A stretch of 64,000 bases of DNA from an uncultured Pelagibacteraceae bacterium (GTDB lineage Bacteria > Pseudomonadota > Alphaproteobacteria > Pelagibacterales > Pelagibacteraceae), in assembly GCA_902587145.1 (NCBI GenBank), contig CACIKD010000001.1, positions 248,805-312,804 of the forward strand. Reading direction: 5' to 3'. Position numbers and translations under genes: made by a program. Shown one piece after another: positions 55,253 through 64,000 of this stretch (positions are counted from its first letter, which is position 1; the number at the start of each line of letters is the position of its first letter). The notes beneath the pieces are model-generated. The model did no database searches and was not told the DNA's origin. It worked only from the letters and a program-made list of their open reading frames with translations.

Positions 55253-56452
55253 TTATTTCTTTTTATATTTAGCAGCTTCTTCAGACCCGCCAGTCGCACT
55301 TCCTTTGCTATAAGAATGCGCTCCCATTCCTGCCAATTGACCGTCTTTTACAATTAAATATTGTTCTCTAATTGGTTTCTTATCAAAAAAACACTCTAGT
55401 ATCTCTCGTACCCCTGCAGCATATCTATATTGTGCCGACAAAGAGGTGCCCGATGTATGGGGTGTCATTCCGTGATTAGGCATTGATCGCCAGACATGAT
55501 CATTAGGTGCTGGCTGAGGAAACCAAACATCACCTGCATATCCACTTAATTGACCAGATTCAAGAGCTTTAGCTATAGCTTCTCTATTACAAATTTTACC
55601 TCTTGCAGTATTAATTATGTATGCACCTTTTTTCATTTTACTAATTAATTTATCGTCAAATAAATTTTCTGTTTCTGGGTGAAGAGGACAGTTGATAGTT
55701 ACGACATCGCAAACTTTTACCAAGGATTCTACTGATTCATGAAATGTTAAATTTAATTCTTTTTCAACTGAGTCAGGTAATTTATGTCTATCGAAGTAAT
55801 GTAGGTGAACATCAAAAGGTTTCATTTTTCTTAACGCATCTAAACCTATTCTACCAGCTGCAACTGTTCCGACATGCATACCTTCTACGTCATATGATCT
55901 TTGAACCGCATCAGCTATATTCCAACCACCATCTTTAACTATGGCATGTTGATTATGATAATCTCTTACTAGTGATAAAATCATCATTACAATATGTTCA
56001 GCTACAGATCGGGAATTACAGTAAGTTACTTCAACAACATCTATTTTATTATCCATAGCTGCTTGTAAATCTACATGGTCAGAACCTATACCAGCAGTAA
56101 TTGCCATTTTTAGATTTTTTGCTGTTTTAATTTTTTCTTTAGTTAAATAATAAGGCCAAAATGGTTGTGATATTACAATATCAGCATCAACAAGTTCTTT
56201 ATCTGCTTTACAGCCTTTGGCATCTTTATCAGAAGTTACAACTAAAGTATGACCGTTAGACTCTAAAAATTTTCGTAAACCTAATTCTCCTGATACACAT
56301 CCTAATAATTCACCAGGGTTAAAATCTATACCTTTTGGAGATGGCAAAGTCATTCCATCTGGATATTTATCTAATTTTGGTAAACTTGATAAAGGATAAC
56401 TTTTCGGCATCCCTTTTTTTGGATCATCATATAAAACACATAGTATCTTCAT
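55253..56452 (-). CDS. fdh: NAD-dependent formate dehydrogenase (single-subunit)
   Basis: 399 residues, collinear with the metal-free FDH of Pseudomonas sp. 101. Catalytic residues fall at the same numbers: Asn146, Arg284, Gln313, His332 and Ser334. NAD specificity is set by Asp221 after the Rossmann motif TVAAGRIG. The C-terminal HSYSKGSATGGSEEAAKYKK matches the family tail. It oxidises formate to CO2 and yields NADH in the cytoplasm. In a methylotrophic heterotroph it would end C1 oxidation. The upstream region abuts tRNA-Leu. Confidence 0.96.
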   Translation of the reverse strand: MKILCVLYDDPKKGMPKSYPLSSLPKLDKYPDGMTLPSPKGIDFNPGELLGCVSGELGLRKFLESNGHTLVVTSDKDAKGCKADKELVDADIVISQPFWPYYLTKEKIKTAKNLKMAITAGIGSDHVDLQAAMDNKIDVVEVTYCNSRSVAEHIVMMILSLVRDYHNQHAIVKDGGWNIADAVQRSYDVEGMHVGTVAAGRIGLDALRKMKPFDVHLHYFDRHKLPDSVEKELNLTFHESVESLVKVCDVVTINCPLHPETENLFDDKLISKMKKGAYIINTARGKICNREAIAKALESGQLSGYAGDVWFPQPAPNDHVWRSMPNHGMTPHTSGTSLSAQYRYAAGVREILECFFDKKPIREQYLIVKDGQLAGMGAHSYSKGSATGGSEEAAKYKKK

Positions 56453-56517
56453 CTCATTAGTTGACTATTAACCATGGTCAAAGTCAATTATTATTAATTT
56501 AGGTTTCTTAAGGTTTT

Positions 56518-56602
56518 TGGTGCGGTCGGAGAGACTCGAACTCTCATGGGAAAACCCACACGGCCCTCAACCGTGCCTGTCTACCAATTTCAGCACGACC
56601 GC
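56518..56602 (-). tRNA. tRNA-Leu (anticodon GAG), CCA encoded
   Basis: The 85-nt sequence folds as a class II tRNA. The acceptor stem is GCGGTCG with CGACCGC, discriminator A, and CCA at 56518-56520 encoded in the gene. The D arm has TTGGTAGA. The anticodon stem CACGG/CCGTG encloses TTGAGGG, giving GAG. The long variable arm is TGGGTTTTCCCA and the T arm is GAGAG-TTCGAGT-CTCTC. A possible promoter on the minus strand is TTGAAC (56638-56643), 17 bp, TATTGT (56615-56620). Confidence 0.95.
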
Positions 56603-56614
56603 TTATTTTATGCG

Positions 56615-56643
56615 ACAATAAATGAATGACAATTATTGTTCAA
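56615..56643 (-). promoter_or_regulatory. Possible tRNA-Leu promoter
   Basis: TTGAAC and TATTGT with a 17-bp spacer on the minus strand. It overlaps an 11-bp palindrome ACAATTATTGT (56629-56639) shared with the nadA upstream region. Confidence 0.45.
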
Positions 56644-56663
56644 GTTGATAGACTAGAATTAGT

Positions 56664-57653
56664 ATGTCTGCTCAACAAGAAAGTGTTAAAAATTCAGAAG
56701 AGATTTACAAAAAAATCTCAAAATTTGTGCCTGATGTTGAGTGGAAGATACATCAGCCACTTATAGAAAAAATAAATAAACTCAAAAAAGAAAAAAACGC
56801 AATAATTTTAGCCCATAATTATCAAACACCAGAAATTTATCATGGTGTAGCCGATATTGCAGCTGACTCTTTAGCTCTTGCTGTTGAGGCTTCAAAAACT
56901 TCAGCTGATAAAATAATTATGTGCGGAGTTCACTTTATGGCTGAAACCGCAAAACTAATGAGTCCTAATAAAAAAGTTTTTTTACCAGATATGAAAGCTG
57001 GTTGTTCATTATCTACATCAATAACAGGTGCAGACGTGAGAATGTTAAAAGAAAAATATCCAGGTGTTCCAGTCGTCTCATATGTAAACACTTCAGCAGA
57101 CGTTAAAGCAGAAACTGATGTTTGTTGTACATCAGCAAATGCGGTGAAAGTTGTTGAGTCACTTAATGTTGAAAAAGTAATTTTTTTACCAGACCAGTAT
57201 TTAGCTGACTATGTTTCAAAAAATACAAAAGTTAAAATTATTTCTTGGAAAGGAACTTGTATAGTACACGAACAATTTAGTGCAAAAGAGATTCAAGATA
57301 TTAAAAAACAAAATCCTGGTATCAAAGTTATTGCTCACCCTGAATGTCCTCCAGATGTAATAAAGGCTTCTGATTTTACTGGATCAACTTCTGGTATGAT
57401 AAATTATGTAAAAGATAACCAGCCGAAGAAAGTAATGTTAGTAACAGAATGTTCTATGAGCGATAATGTTGAAGCAGATAATCCAAATGTAAGTTTCATT
57501 AAACCTTGTAATCTTTGTCCATATATGAAGAAAATAGATTTAAAGAAAATACTTGATTGTTTAGAGAATGAAACCAATGAAATTATATTGGATGATAAAA
57601 CAATCGAGGCTGCAAGAAAATCTGTAATTAGAATGACTGAAATTGGTCGTTAG
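56664..57653 (+). CDS. nadA: Quinolinate synthase A
   Basis: 329 residues. It condenses iminoaspartate with DHAP to quinolinate at a 4Fe-4S cluster. The first region is AIILAHNYQTPEIYHGVADIAADSLALA, with the cluster Cys candidates in MCGVHFMAET, HPECPPDV and KPCNLCPYMK. VSYVNTSADVKAETDVCCTSANA is also typical. nadC follows directly. nadB, the usual third partner, is not in the window. Confidence 0.96.
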   Translation: MSAQQESVKNSEEIYKKISKFVPDVEWKIHQPLIEKINKLKKEKNAIILAHNYQTPEIYHGVADIAADSLALAVEASKTSADKIIMCGVHFMAETAKLMSPNKKVFLPDMKAGCSLSTSITGADVRMLKEKYPGVPVVSYVNTSADVKAETDVCCTSANAVKVVESLNVEKVIFLPDQYLADYVSKNTKVKIISWKGTCIVHEQFSAKEIQDIKKQNPGIKVIAHPECPPDVIKASDFTGSTSGMINYVKDNQPKKVMLVTECSMSDNVEADNPNVSFIKPCNLCPYMKKIDLKKILDCLENETNEIILDDKTIEAARKSVIRMTEIGR

Positions 57654-57657
57654 ATCA

Positions 57658-58488
57658 GTGCAAAAAATAAATCAAAAGTATATTAGTTCTGTAGTTAAAA
57701 AGGCATTAGATGAAGATCTTAAACCCATGGGCGATATTACAACTAAACTTATAAAATTCAGTAATAAGAAAATTAAAGCTAGAATAATAGCCAAACAGAA
57801 TGGAGTAATAGCTGGGATAGAATTCTGTAAGAAAGCATTTAAATTAATTGGAAAAGAGTCGATTTTTAAGTCTAAAGTGAAAGATGGAAAATTTATAAAA
57901 AAAAATAAAGTGATAGCTGAAATTTTAGCAAATACAAAAACAATACTTACAGCCGAGAGAACAGCTTTAAATTTTTTAAATCATGCATCAGGTATTGCTA
58001 CAATCACAAATAGTTTTGTTGAAAAAGCAGGAAAAAAAACAAAAATTTGTTGTACAAGAAAAACAACTCCCAACCTAAGGTTATTAGAAAAATATGCTGT
58101 CAAAAAAGGTGGGGGTTTTAACCATAGATATAATCTAAGCGATGAAGTTTTAATTAAGGACAATCATATTAAAGCAGCTAGAGATTTAAAAAAACTTGTA
58201 ACTAGAGCTTCCAAATCTAAAAAAGTTGTTACGGTTGAAATTGAAAACATAGGGCAGTTAAGAAAAATATTAGGATTAAAATTTAAAAGAATTCTTTTTG
58301 ATAATATGAGTATTTCTCAATTAAAAAAATGCCTCAAACTCTGTAATAAAAAATATGAAACTGAATATTCTGGCAATGCTAATTTAAGAAACATAAAAAA
58401 AATTTCTAGAACTGGGATTAATAGAATTTCAGTTGGTGCTATCACACATAGCGCTAAAACTTTTGACACTAGTTTGTTACTTGGATAA
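57658..58488 (+). CDS. nadC: Nicotinate-nucleotide pyrophosphorylase (carboxylating)
   Basis: 277 residues from GTG 57658, 4 bp after the nadA stop; a TTG at 57643 inside nadA is less likely. It turns quinolinate and PRPP into NaMN. Signature segments are DLKPMGDITTKL, TAERTALNFLNHASGIAT, CCTRKTTPNLRLLEKYAVKKGGGFNHR and IKDNHI, with the C-terminal ISVGAITHSAKTFDTSL. It converges on ppdK with a 12-bp overlap. Confidence 0.95.
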   Translation: MQKINQKYISSVVKKALDEDLKPMGDITTKLIKFSNKKIKARIIAKQNGVIAGIEFCKKAFKLIGKESIFKSKVKDGKFIKKNKVIAEILANTKTILTAERTALNFLNHASGIATITNSFVEKAGKKTKICCTRKTTPNLRLLEKYAVKKGGGFNHRYNLSDEVLIKDNHIKAARDLKKLVTRASKSKKVVTVEIENIGQLRKILGLKFKRILFDNMSISQLKKCLKLCNKKYETEYSGNANLRNIKKISRTGINRISVGAITHSAKTFDTSLLLG

Positions 58489-61137
58489 CTCTGCTTGCGC
58501 TGCAGCTAGTCTAGCTACCGGTACTCGAAAAGGAGAACAAGACACATAATCTAAACCAGTCTTAGAACAAAATTCAATACTTTTAGGATCGCCACCATGT
58601 TCACCACAAATACCGAGTTTAATCTTTTTATTTGTTTTTCTTCCTCTTGAAGATGCAATCTCAACAAGTTCACCAACACCGCTTTGATCTATACTCACAA
58701 AAGGATCAACATCGAAAATTTTATTGTTTATGTAATCATTTAAAAATTTACCAGAGTCATCCCTACTAATACCGAAAGTAGTTTGGGTTAAATCATTAGT
58801 ACCAAAACTAAAAAAATCTGCATGTTTAGATATATCTTTTGCTTGTAATGCTGCCCTAGGTAGCTCAATCATTGTTCCAACGATATAATCTAATTTAGTT
58901 TTATTTTGTTTCTCAATTTGATGAGCGACTCGGTTAACAAGCGAACGCATAATTCTTAATTCAGATTCTGTTGAAACTAACGGAATCATAATTTCTACAA
59001 AAGCTGATTTTATTTTCTCTTTTTTAAGTTCTGTTATTGCCTCAAAAATAGCTCTGCACTGCATTTCATAAATCTCAGGGAAAGATATACCTAGTCTACA
59101 ACCTCTGTGGCCAAGCATCGGATTTTCCTCATGTAGTTCTGATATTCTATCTCGAATTTCTTTAGATGCTAAATTTAAGGATCTAGCTACTTCGTCAATG
59201 TCTTTATCTGCCTTAGGTAAAAATTCATGTAATGGCGGATCTAATAATCTTACAGTAACGGGTAGGCCTGACATCACTTTAAAGATTTTTTTGAAATCTT
59301 CTTTTTGATAAGGCAAAAGTTTTGATAATGCATGGTTTCTGTCTTCATTTGATCTAGAAAGAATCATTTGTCTTACTGATAATATTCTATCTTCATCAAA
59401 AAACATGTGTTCAGTTCTACATAGCCCTATTCCTTCTGCACCGAAGTCTATAGCTGTTTTGCTATCTTGTTCAGTCTCAGCATTAGTTCTTATTTTTAAT
59501 TTTCTAAATCCATCTGCCCATTTCATGATTGTTGAAAAATATCCTGAGATTTCAGGTTTTACTGTTGGAACTAAGCCTTTCATAATCTTGCCGCTTCCAC
59601 CGTCAATTGTTATGATTTCACCTTCTTTTATAATTTCATTGCCTGCTTTAAATTGTTTGTTCTCATAATCAATCGTTATCTCACTTGATCCCGAAACACA
59701 TGGTCGACCCATTCCCCTTGCAACTACAGCAGCATGACTGGTCATTCCACCTCTCGCAGTTAAAATACCTTTTGCAGCATGCATTCCATGTATATCCTCT
59801 GGAGATGTTTCTAATCTAACCAAAATTGTATCTTGCATCATATTATTTAATTTTTCCGCTTCGTCAGCAGTAAAAACAACTTTGCCACTCGCTGCACCAG
59901 GCGATGCGGGTAAACCAGATGCTATTATCTCTTTTTTAACTTTATCATCTAAAGTGGGATGTAAAAGTGTATCAATGGTATTTGGATCTATTCTTAGTAT
60001 TGCTTCTTTTCGAGAAATTAATTTTTCCTTAACCATGTCAACTGCAATTTTAATTCCTGCTTTAGCAGTTCTTTTTCCAGATCTTGTTTGAAGCATCCAT
60101 AGTTTATTGTTTTCAACTGTAAATTCAATATCTTGCATATCTCTATAATGTTTTTCTAATTTTATAAAAACTTTTTCTAATTCTTTATAAGCATTGGGCA
60201 TTGCTTCTTGCATTGAAAGTTCTTTTGAGCCTGATTCTTTTTTAGATTTTTTTGTAATATATTGTGGTGTTCTTGTACCAGCAACTACATCCTCTCCTTG
60301 AGCATTAATTAAATATTCTCCAAAAAACGAATTTTCACCAGTAGATGGGTTTCTTGTAAAAGCTACTCCAGTAGCACAGTCACTACCCATGTTTCCAAAG
60401 ACCATAGCTTGAACATTGACAGCTGTTCCCCATTCATCGGGAATTCTATTAAGTTTTCTATATGTTTTTGCTCGTTGACTTTCCCAAGATCTAAAAACTG
60501 AGCTCACAGCCTCTATCAATTGCTCATTAACATCTTGAGGGAAATTTTTCCCAGTTTTTTCTTTTACCAGTTTTTTAAAGTTTTCTATAAGTCCGTCCCA
60601 ATCAGAAGCATCAATTTCTGTGTCTTGTAGTACACCTTTTGTAAGTTTGAAATTATCTATCATTTCTTCAAATAAATGACTTTCTACTCCCATTACTACG
60701 TTGCTAAACATTTGAATAAATCGTCTGTAACTATCTTTTGCAAAGCGAGGATTATTAGATTTTGAAGCTAACGCGTTTACTGTTTTATCATTTAATCCTA
60801 AATTTAAAATAGTATCCATCATTCCAGGCATCGAAATTCTTGCACCAGATCTAACAGAAACTAAAAGTGGATTTTTCAAATCTCCAAATTTTTTTGATGT
60901 TTTTTTTTCAATTTTTTTAATCTCAGCCTTAATTTGAGATAAAATTTTAGTAGGTAATTTTTTTTTATTTGAATAGAAAATATCGCAGACTTCTGTGGTA
61001 ATTGTAAAACCTGGGGGTACAGGTAAGCCAAGCTTACCCATTTCAGCTAGATTTGCTCCTTTACCGCCTAATAAATTTTTTTTATTTTTAAGTTTACTAA
61101 TCTTTTTATCATCAAAACTGAAAATAAATTGTTTCAC
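58477..61137 (-). CDS. ppdK: Pyruvate, phosphate dikinase
   Basis: 886 residues. The nucleotide-binding domain begins LLGGKGANLAEMGKLGLPVPPGFTIT and contains SVRSGARISMPGMMDTILNLG. The phosphohistidine is His468 in GGMTSHAAVVARGMGRPCV. The PEP/pyruvate barrel ends with FGTNDLTQTTFG and GLDYVSCSPFRVPVARLAAAQA, carrying the catalytic Cys. It interconverts pyruvate/ATP/Pi with PEP/AMP/PPi, important for gluconeogenesis. It overlaps glyS by 4 bp, and glyQ-glyS-ppdK is a conserved alphaproteobacterial order. Confidence 0.96.
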   Translation of the reverse strand: MKQFIFSFDDKKISKLKNKKNLLGGKGANLAEMGKLGLPVPPGFTITTEVCDIFYSNKKKLPTKILSQIKAEIKKIEKKTSKKFGDLKNPLLVSVRSGARISMPGMMDTILNLGLNDKTVNALASKSNNPRFAKDSYRRFIQMFSNVVMGVESHLFEEMIDNFKLTKGVLQDTEIDASDWDGLIENFKKLVKEKTGKNFPQDVNEQLIEAVSSVFRSWESQRAKTYRKLNRIPDEWGTAVNVQAMVFGNMGSDCATGVAFTRNPSTGENSFFGEYLINAQGEDVVAGTRTPQYITKKSKKESGSKELSMQEAMPNAYKELEKVFIKLEKHYRDMQDIEFTVENNKLWMLQTRSGKRTAKAGIKIAVDMVKEKLISRKEAILRIDPNTIDTLLHPTLDDKVKKEIIASGLPASPGAASGKVVFTADEAEKLNNMMQDTILVRLETSPEDIHGMHAAKGILTARGGMTSHAAVVARGMGRPCVSGSSEITIDYENKQFKAGNEIIKEGEIITIDGGSGKIMKGLVPTVKPEISGYFSTIMKWADGFRKLKIRTNAETEQDSKTAIDFGAEGIGLCRTEHMFFDEDRILSVRQMILSRSNEDRNHALSKLLPYQKEDFKKIFKVMSGLPVTVRLLDPPLHEFLPKADKDIDEVARSLNLASKEIRDRISELHEENPMLGHRGCRLGISFPEIYEMQCRAIFEAITELKKEKIKSAFVEIMIPLVSTESELRIMRSLVNRVAHQIEKQNKTKLDYIVGTMIELPRAALQAKDISKHADFFSFGTNDLTQTTFGISRDDSGKFLNDYINNKIFDVDPFVSIDQSGVGELVEIASSRGRKTNKKIKLGICGEHGGDPKSIEFCSKTGLDYVSCSPFRVPVARLAAAQAELSK

Positions 61138-63191
61138 GATATTCCTTCTAGTTTAGAAAAGTTAATAAAATTGTTAAAAGTATTACAAAACATTTTTAAT
61201 AACTCTAGCCTATTATTTTTAATATCATTATTGTCATCATTTACAATAACATTATCGAAAAATTTATCAGTGAATATCTTAACTTCTGATAGGCTCAAAA
61301 GTAATTTTTCATAATCTTTATCTTGTTCATTTACTGTAAAAGATTTTCGAATCTCATTAAGCTTTTCAAATAAGTGTTTTTCTTCATCCTTTCTAAATAA
61401 AACAGCATCTGGTCTACCTGATAAATTTTCTTTTGCGCTTTCCACAATATTAAATGCTCTTTTGTAAGAACTAATTGCATTAATCCCAGCCTCTTTATTT
61501 ATATATTTGTTCATTAAAGTATTTTTTTTGTAGAGGTCAAAATAATTGTCGCTAAAGTATGAACTTATAGATGCTTCAATAATATCGCTTTTAATATTTT
61601 TGTCTTTTAAAATATTTTTCATTCTTTCCTTGAGAAAATTTAATATTTCATTTTCAGAATTTTCATTAGTCTTTCTTACCCCTTGTTCCTCAAGTAATTT
61701 AATATTGTAACTTATTAAATTTCTGAGTTTTAAATTTAATTTATTATCAATAATAGTTCGTAATAATCCAATTGCCGATCTTCTCAAAGCAAAAGGATCT
61801 TTTGAACTAGTTGGTTTTTCATTAATTAGAAAAAATCCAACTAAGGTATCAATTTTATCTGAGATCGCTACAATATAACTGATTGGTTTTTTAGAAGTCA
61901 TAGAATTATTTCCTAATGGAAGATAATGATCACTTACTGCATTTGATACATCCTCCTCAAAACCTTGGCTTAAAGCAAAATATTTTCCCAAGAGTCCTTG
62001 TAGATCAGGATATTCATTTACCAAGTCTGAACATAAATCAGATTTAGAGATGGATGCTGCTATCTCTGCTTTCTCCTTGTTTAAGTTAAACTCATCAGCC
62101 AACATACCGCTCAATTTTCTTAATCTCTGAGTTTTGTCATAAACAGAACCAAGTCCCTCATAAAATTTTACATCTTTAAGTTTTGCAATTTGTTTAATTA
62201 AATTTTTTGATTTATCTTTATCCCAAAAGAATTTGGCATCTGCTAATCTAGCCTCTACTACTCTTTTGTTTCCATTCTTAATAAGATTATTTGTATCTTT
62301 TTTATTTGTGACTACTAAAAAGAAGTTAGTGATTTCGTCTTTTTTATCTATAATAGGAAAATATCTTTGATGATTTTGTAATGTGGAAATAATAATTTCT
62401 TTTGGTAATTCTAAATATTTTTTGTCAAAATCAATTAATAGTACTTGAGGGTCTTCTACGATATTTGTTACCTCTTTTAAAAGTTTAAGGTCATAAAAAT
62501 TCTTAAAATTTTTAACTCTATAAAAACTTTCAAATTTTTTGATTATCTTTTGCTCTCTTTCTTCATGATTAAGTATTATATTATTATTTAATAATAATTT
62601 TTGATAATCCTTAACAGTTTTCACTTTAACAACGCTAATATCGAGGTCTTTTTCTATTAAAGTACAGTCGCTAGCTCTTAAGTGACCATAGCTAAAGGCA
62701 AGTATTTCTCTATTATATACAGCTAAAATAGATCTAAGAGGTCTTCCCCATAATAAGTCTGTATCAGACCACCTCATTGATTTTTTCCATTTTATTGAAG
62801 CTATGCTATTTACAACTATTTTTTTTAAAACTTCTGAAGTTAAAACTTCCTTGCTTTTAGTTTTAATATAATAAAATTTTCCTTTATCGTTCTGCTTTTC
62901 CATAAGATCTTTTCGAGATGAGTTATGTGCTTTTAAAAAATTATTTATAACATCTTCCATGACACCGACTTTTGGACCTCTTATCTCTTTGGAGGGAATT
63001 TTAATTTTTTCCGAAAAATCTTTGAGAAATATTGTGAGTCTTGTTGGAGATGAAAAAGCTTTTAAAGATCCGAATTTTAAGTTTTCCTCAATTAAAGAAC
63101 TTTTAAACTTTGTTTCTAAATCATTCCTTGCATTAATTTGTAAATTAGGCGGTATCTCTTCACTATAAAGCTCTAATATAAATTCTGACAT
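61134..63191 (-). CDS. glyS: Glycyl-tRNA synthetase beta subunit
   Basis: 685 residues. N-terminal FILELYSEEIPPNLQINARNDLE is typical. The HD-like and linker domains are seen around DALFW-equivalent DAKFFWDKDK and SKSDLCSDLVNEYPDLQGLLGKYFAL. DPFALRRSAIGLLR precedes a C-terminal anticodon/DALR-type region with NRLELLKMFCNTFN. It pairs with GlyQ as an alpha2beta2 enzyme. The gap to glyQ is 4 bp. Confidence 0.95.
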   Translation of the reverse strand: MSEFILELYSEEIPPNLQINARNDLETKFKSSLIEENLKFGSLKAFSSPTRLTIFLKDFSEKIKIPSKEIRGPKVGVMEDVINNFLKAHNSSRKDLMEKQNDKGKFYYIKTKSKEVLTSEVLKKIVVNSIASIKWKKSMRWSDTDLLWGRPLRSILAVYNREILAFSYGHLRASDCTLIEKDLDISVVKVKTVKDYQKLLLNNNIILNHEEREQKIIKKFESFYRVKNFKNFYDLKLLKEVTNIVEDPQVLLIDFDKKYLELPKEIIISTLQNHQRYFPIIDKKDEITNFFLVVTNKKDTNNLIKNGNKRVVEARLADAKFFWDKDKSKNLIKQIAKLKDVKFYEGLGSVYDKTQRLRKLSGMLADEFNLNKEKAEIAASISKSDLCSDLVNEYPDLQGLLGKYFALSQGFEEDVSNAVSDHYLPLGNNSMTSKKPISYIVAISDKIDTLVGFFLINEKPTSSKDPFALRRSAIGLLRTIIDNKLNLKLRNLISYNIKLLEEQGVRKTNENSENEILNFLKERMKNILKDKNIKSDIIEASISSYFSDNYFDLYKKNTLMNKYINKEAGINAISSYKRAFNIVESAKENLSGRPDAVLFRKDEEKHLFEKLNEIRKSFTVNEQDKDYEKLLLSLSEVKIFTDKFFDNVIVNDDNNDIKNNRLELLKMFCNTFNNFINFSKLEGIS

Positions 63192-63195
63192 ATTG

Positions 63196-64000
63196 TTACT
63201 GACTTTCTAACCATAATTTTCCGGATCCTTTAGATAATTCTCTTATTCTGTCAATGTAGTTTGCTCTTTCTGCTACTCCTATTACTCCCCTAGCATCTAG
63301 TAAATTAAAAATATGACTAGCTTTTAAACATTGGTCATATGCTGGAAGAGCAAGTTTTTTGTCTAAAAGAGATTTACATTCTTTTTCGGCATGCTCAAAA
63401 TTTGATAGTAAAATTTTAGTATCTGCATATTCAAAATTATATGCTGAAAATTCTTTTTCTGATTGATGAAAAACATCTTTATATTTAACTCCCTCTCTAT
63501 TCCATTCAATTTCAAATACATTTTTCTTCCCTTGCACAAACATACACAATCTTTCTAAACCATATGTAAGTTCAACTGGAACAGGTTTGCAGTCTATGCC
63601 GGTCATTTGCTGAAAATAAGTAAATTGAGTTATCTCCATGCCATCACACCAAACCTCCCATCCTAACCCAGCAGCCCCTAGAGTAGGACTTTCCCAATCA
63701 TCTTCTACAAATCTGATGTCGTGTTTTTTTACATCTATTCCGATTGCTGATAAACTTTTCAAATAAATATTTTTAATATTTTTTGGTGAAGGTTTTATGA
63801 TTACTTGAAATTGATAATAATGTTGTAATCTATTTGGATTTTCTCCGTAACGTCCATCGGTAGGTCGTCTTGAAGGTTGGACGTAAGCAGCTTTCCATGG
63901 ATTAGGACCCAAAGATCTTAACGTAGTAGCAGGATGAAAAGTTCCCGCCCCAACTTCTAAATCATAAGGTTGAAGCAATACACATCCATATTTGCCCCAG
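63196..64000 (-). CDS. glyQ: Glycyl-tRNA synthetase alpha subunit, 5' end beyond the window
   Basis: 267 codons are visible and the frame stays open to the right edge. The first residues visible are [23 protein letters not shown], which in full GlyQ are preceded by about 15-20 residues. A TTG at 63978 is internal leucine, not a start. Class II motifs include [28 protein letters not shown] and [20 protein letters not shown]. It catalyses Gly-tRNA formation with GlyS. Confidence 0.95.
   Translation of the reverse strand, partial: WGKYGCVLLQPYDLEVGAGTFHPATTLRSLGPNPWKAAYVQPSRRPTDGRYGENPNRLQHYYQFQVIIKPSPKNIKNIYLKSLSAIGIDVKKHDIRFVEDDWESPTLGAAGLGWEVWCDGMEITQFTYFQQMTGIDCKPVPVELTYGLERLCMFVQGKKNVFEIEWNREGVKYKDVFHQSEKEFSAYNFEYADTKILLSNFEHAEKECKSLLDKKLALPAYDQCLKASHIFNLLDARGVIGVAERANYIDRIRELSKGSGKLWLESQ

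Noticed and set aside
63196-63978. Complete glyQ starting at TTG 63978
   Set aside because: The frame continues to the window edge with conserved GlyQ residues ([11 protein letters not shown]), so the gene is cut by the edge.
1-64000. CRISPR arrays, insertion sequences, prophage or integrative elements
   Set aside because: No regularly spaced repeats, transposase, integrase or phage structural genes are seen.

Overview
The window looks like a chromosomal segment of a SAR11 alphaproteobacterium (Pelagibacterales, Candidatus Pelagibacter type). The base composition is very AT-rich and coding density is extreme, with no gene-free stretch above about 230 bp. Gene order is typically alphaproteobacterial: lptD-surA-pdxA-rsmA, cvpA-purF, rpsF-rpsR-rplI-dnaB, glyQ-glyS-ppdK and acpP-fabG-fabD. 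The combination of proteorhodopsin, single-subunit NAD formate dehydrogenase, formate-THF ligase and a plant-type glycerate kinase points to a streamlined marine photoheterotroph. No rRNA, CRISPR, prophage, transposase or integrase gene was seen. One tRNA gene (Leu, anticodon GAG) is present.

Layout. 0-8 kb: an orphan homologue of the class II ribonucleotide reductase C-terminal region, aspS, hda, a DUF2066-like exported protein, purM-purN, ndk and pepA. 8-15.3 kb: an outer-membrane biogenesis operon (lptF-lptG-lptD-surA) running into pdxA and rsmA. 15.2-18 kb: gmk and fatty-acid genes acpP, fabG, fabD. 17.9-25 kb: rpsF-rpsR-rplI-dnaB, an RND exporter and cvpA-purF. 25-32.8 kb: a long minus-strand run psd-pssA-rlmE-guaB-TPR-guaA-panB-YfgM-like-BamB-like. 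32.8-36.7 kb: icd against alaS. 36.8-42.7 kb: aldehyde dehydrogenase with DUF779, recA, a TolC-like protein, glycerate kinase and a GFA-family protein. 42.8-45 kb: two membrane-associated sugar transferases, the most accessory-looking part. 45-48.3 kb: dksA, then GST, flavin reductase, 2Fe-2S ferredoxin and proteorhodopsin. 48.5-58.5 kb: prpE, pyrC, a YgfZ-like protein, an Asp/Glu racemase, fhs facing fdh, tRNA-Leu and nadA-nadC. 58.5-64 kb: ppdK, glyS and the start-truncated glyQ.

How the genes work together. Purine synthesis is well represented (purM, purN, purF, guaA, guaB, ndk, gmk). PurN draws on the 10-formyl-THF that Fhs makes from formate, while Fdh oxidises formate to CO2 for NADH. 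Lipid and envelope functions (fab genes, pss/psd, lpt genes, surA, BamB-like, TolC-like) form a second theme. Proteorhodopsin supplies light-driven proton pumping; the next three genes on the same strand are a ferredoxin, a reductase and a GST, beyond a strong terminator.

Notable points: all nine convergent gene pairs overlap or abut with no room for a terminator. GuaB lacks its CBS module. The proteorhodopsin carries the blue-tuning glutamine. Several short dyads and repeats lie in the few larger intergenic gaps. I did not find a gene cluster that I would claim as a wholly new system.
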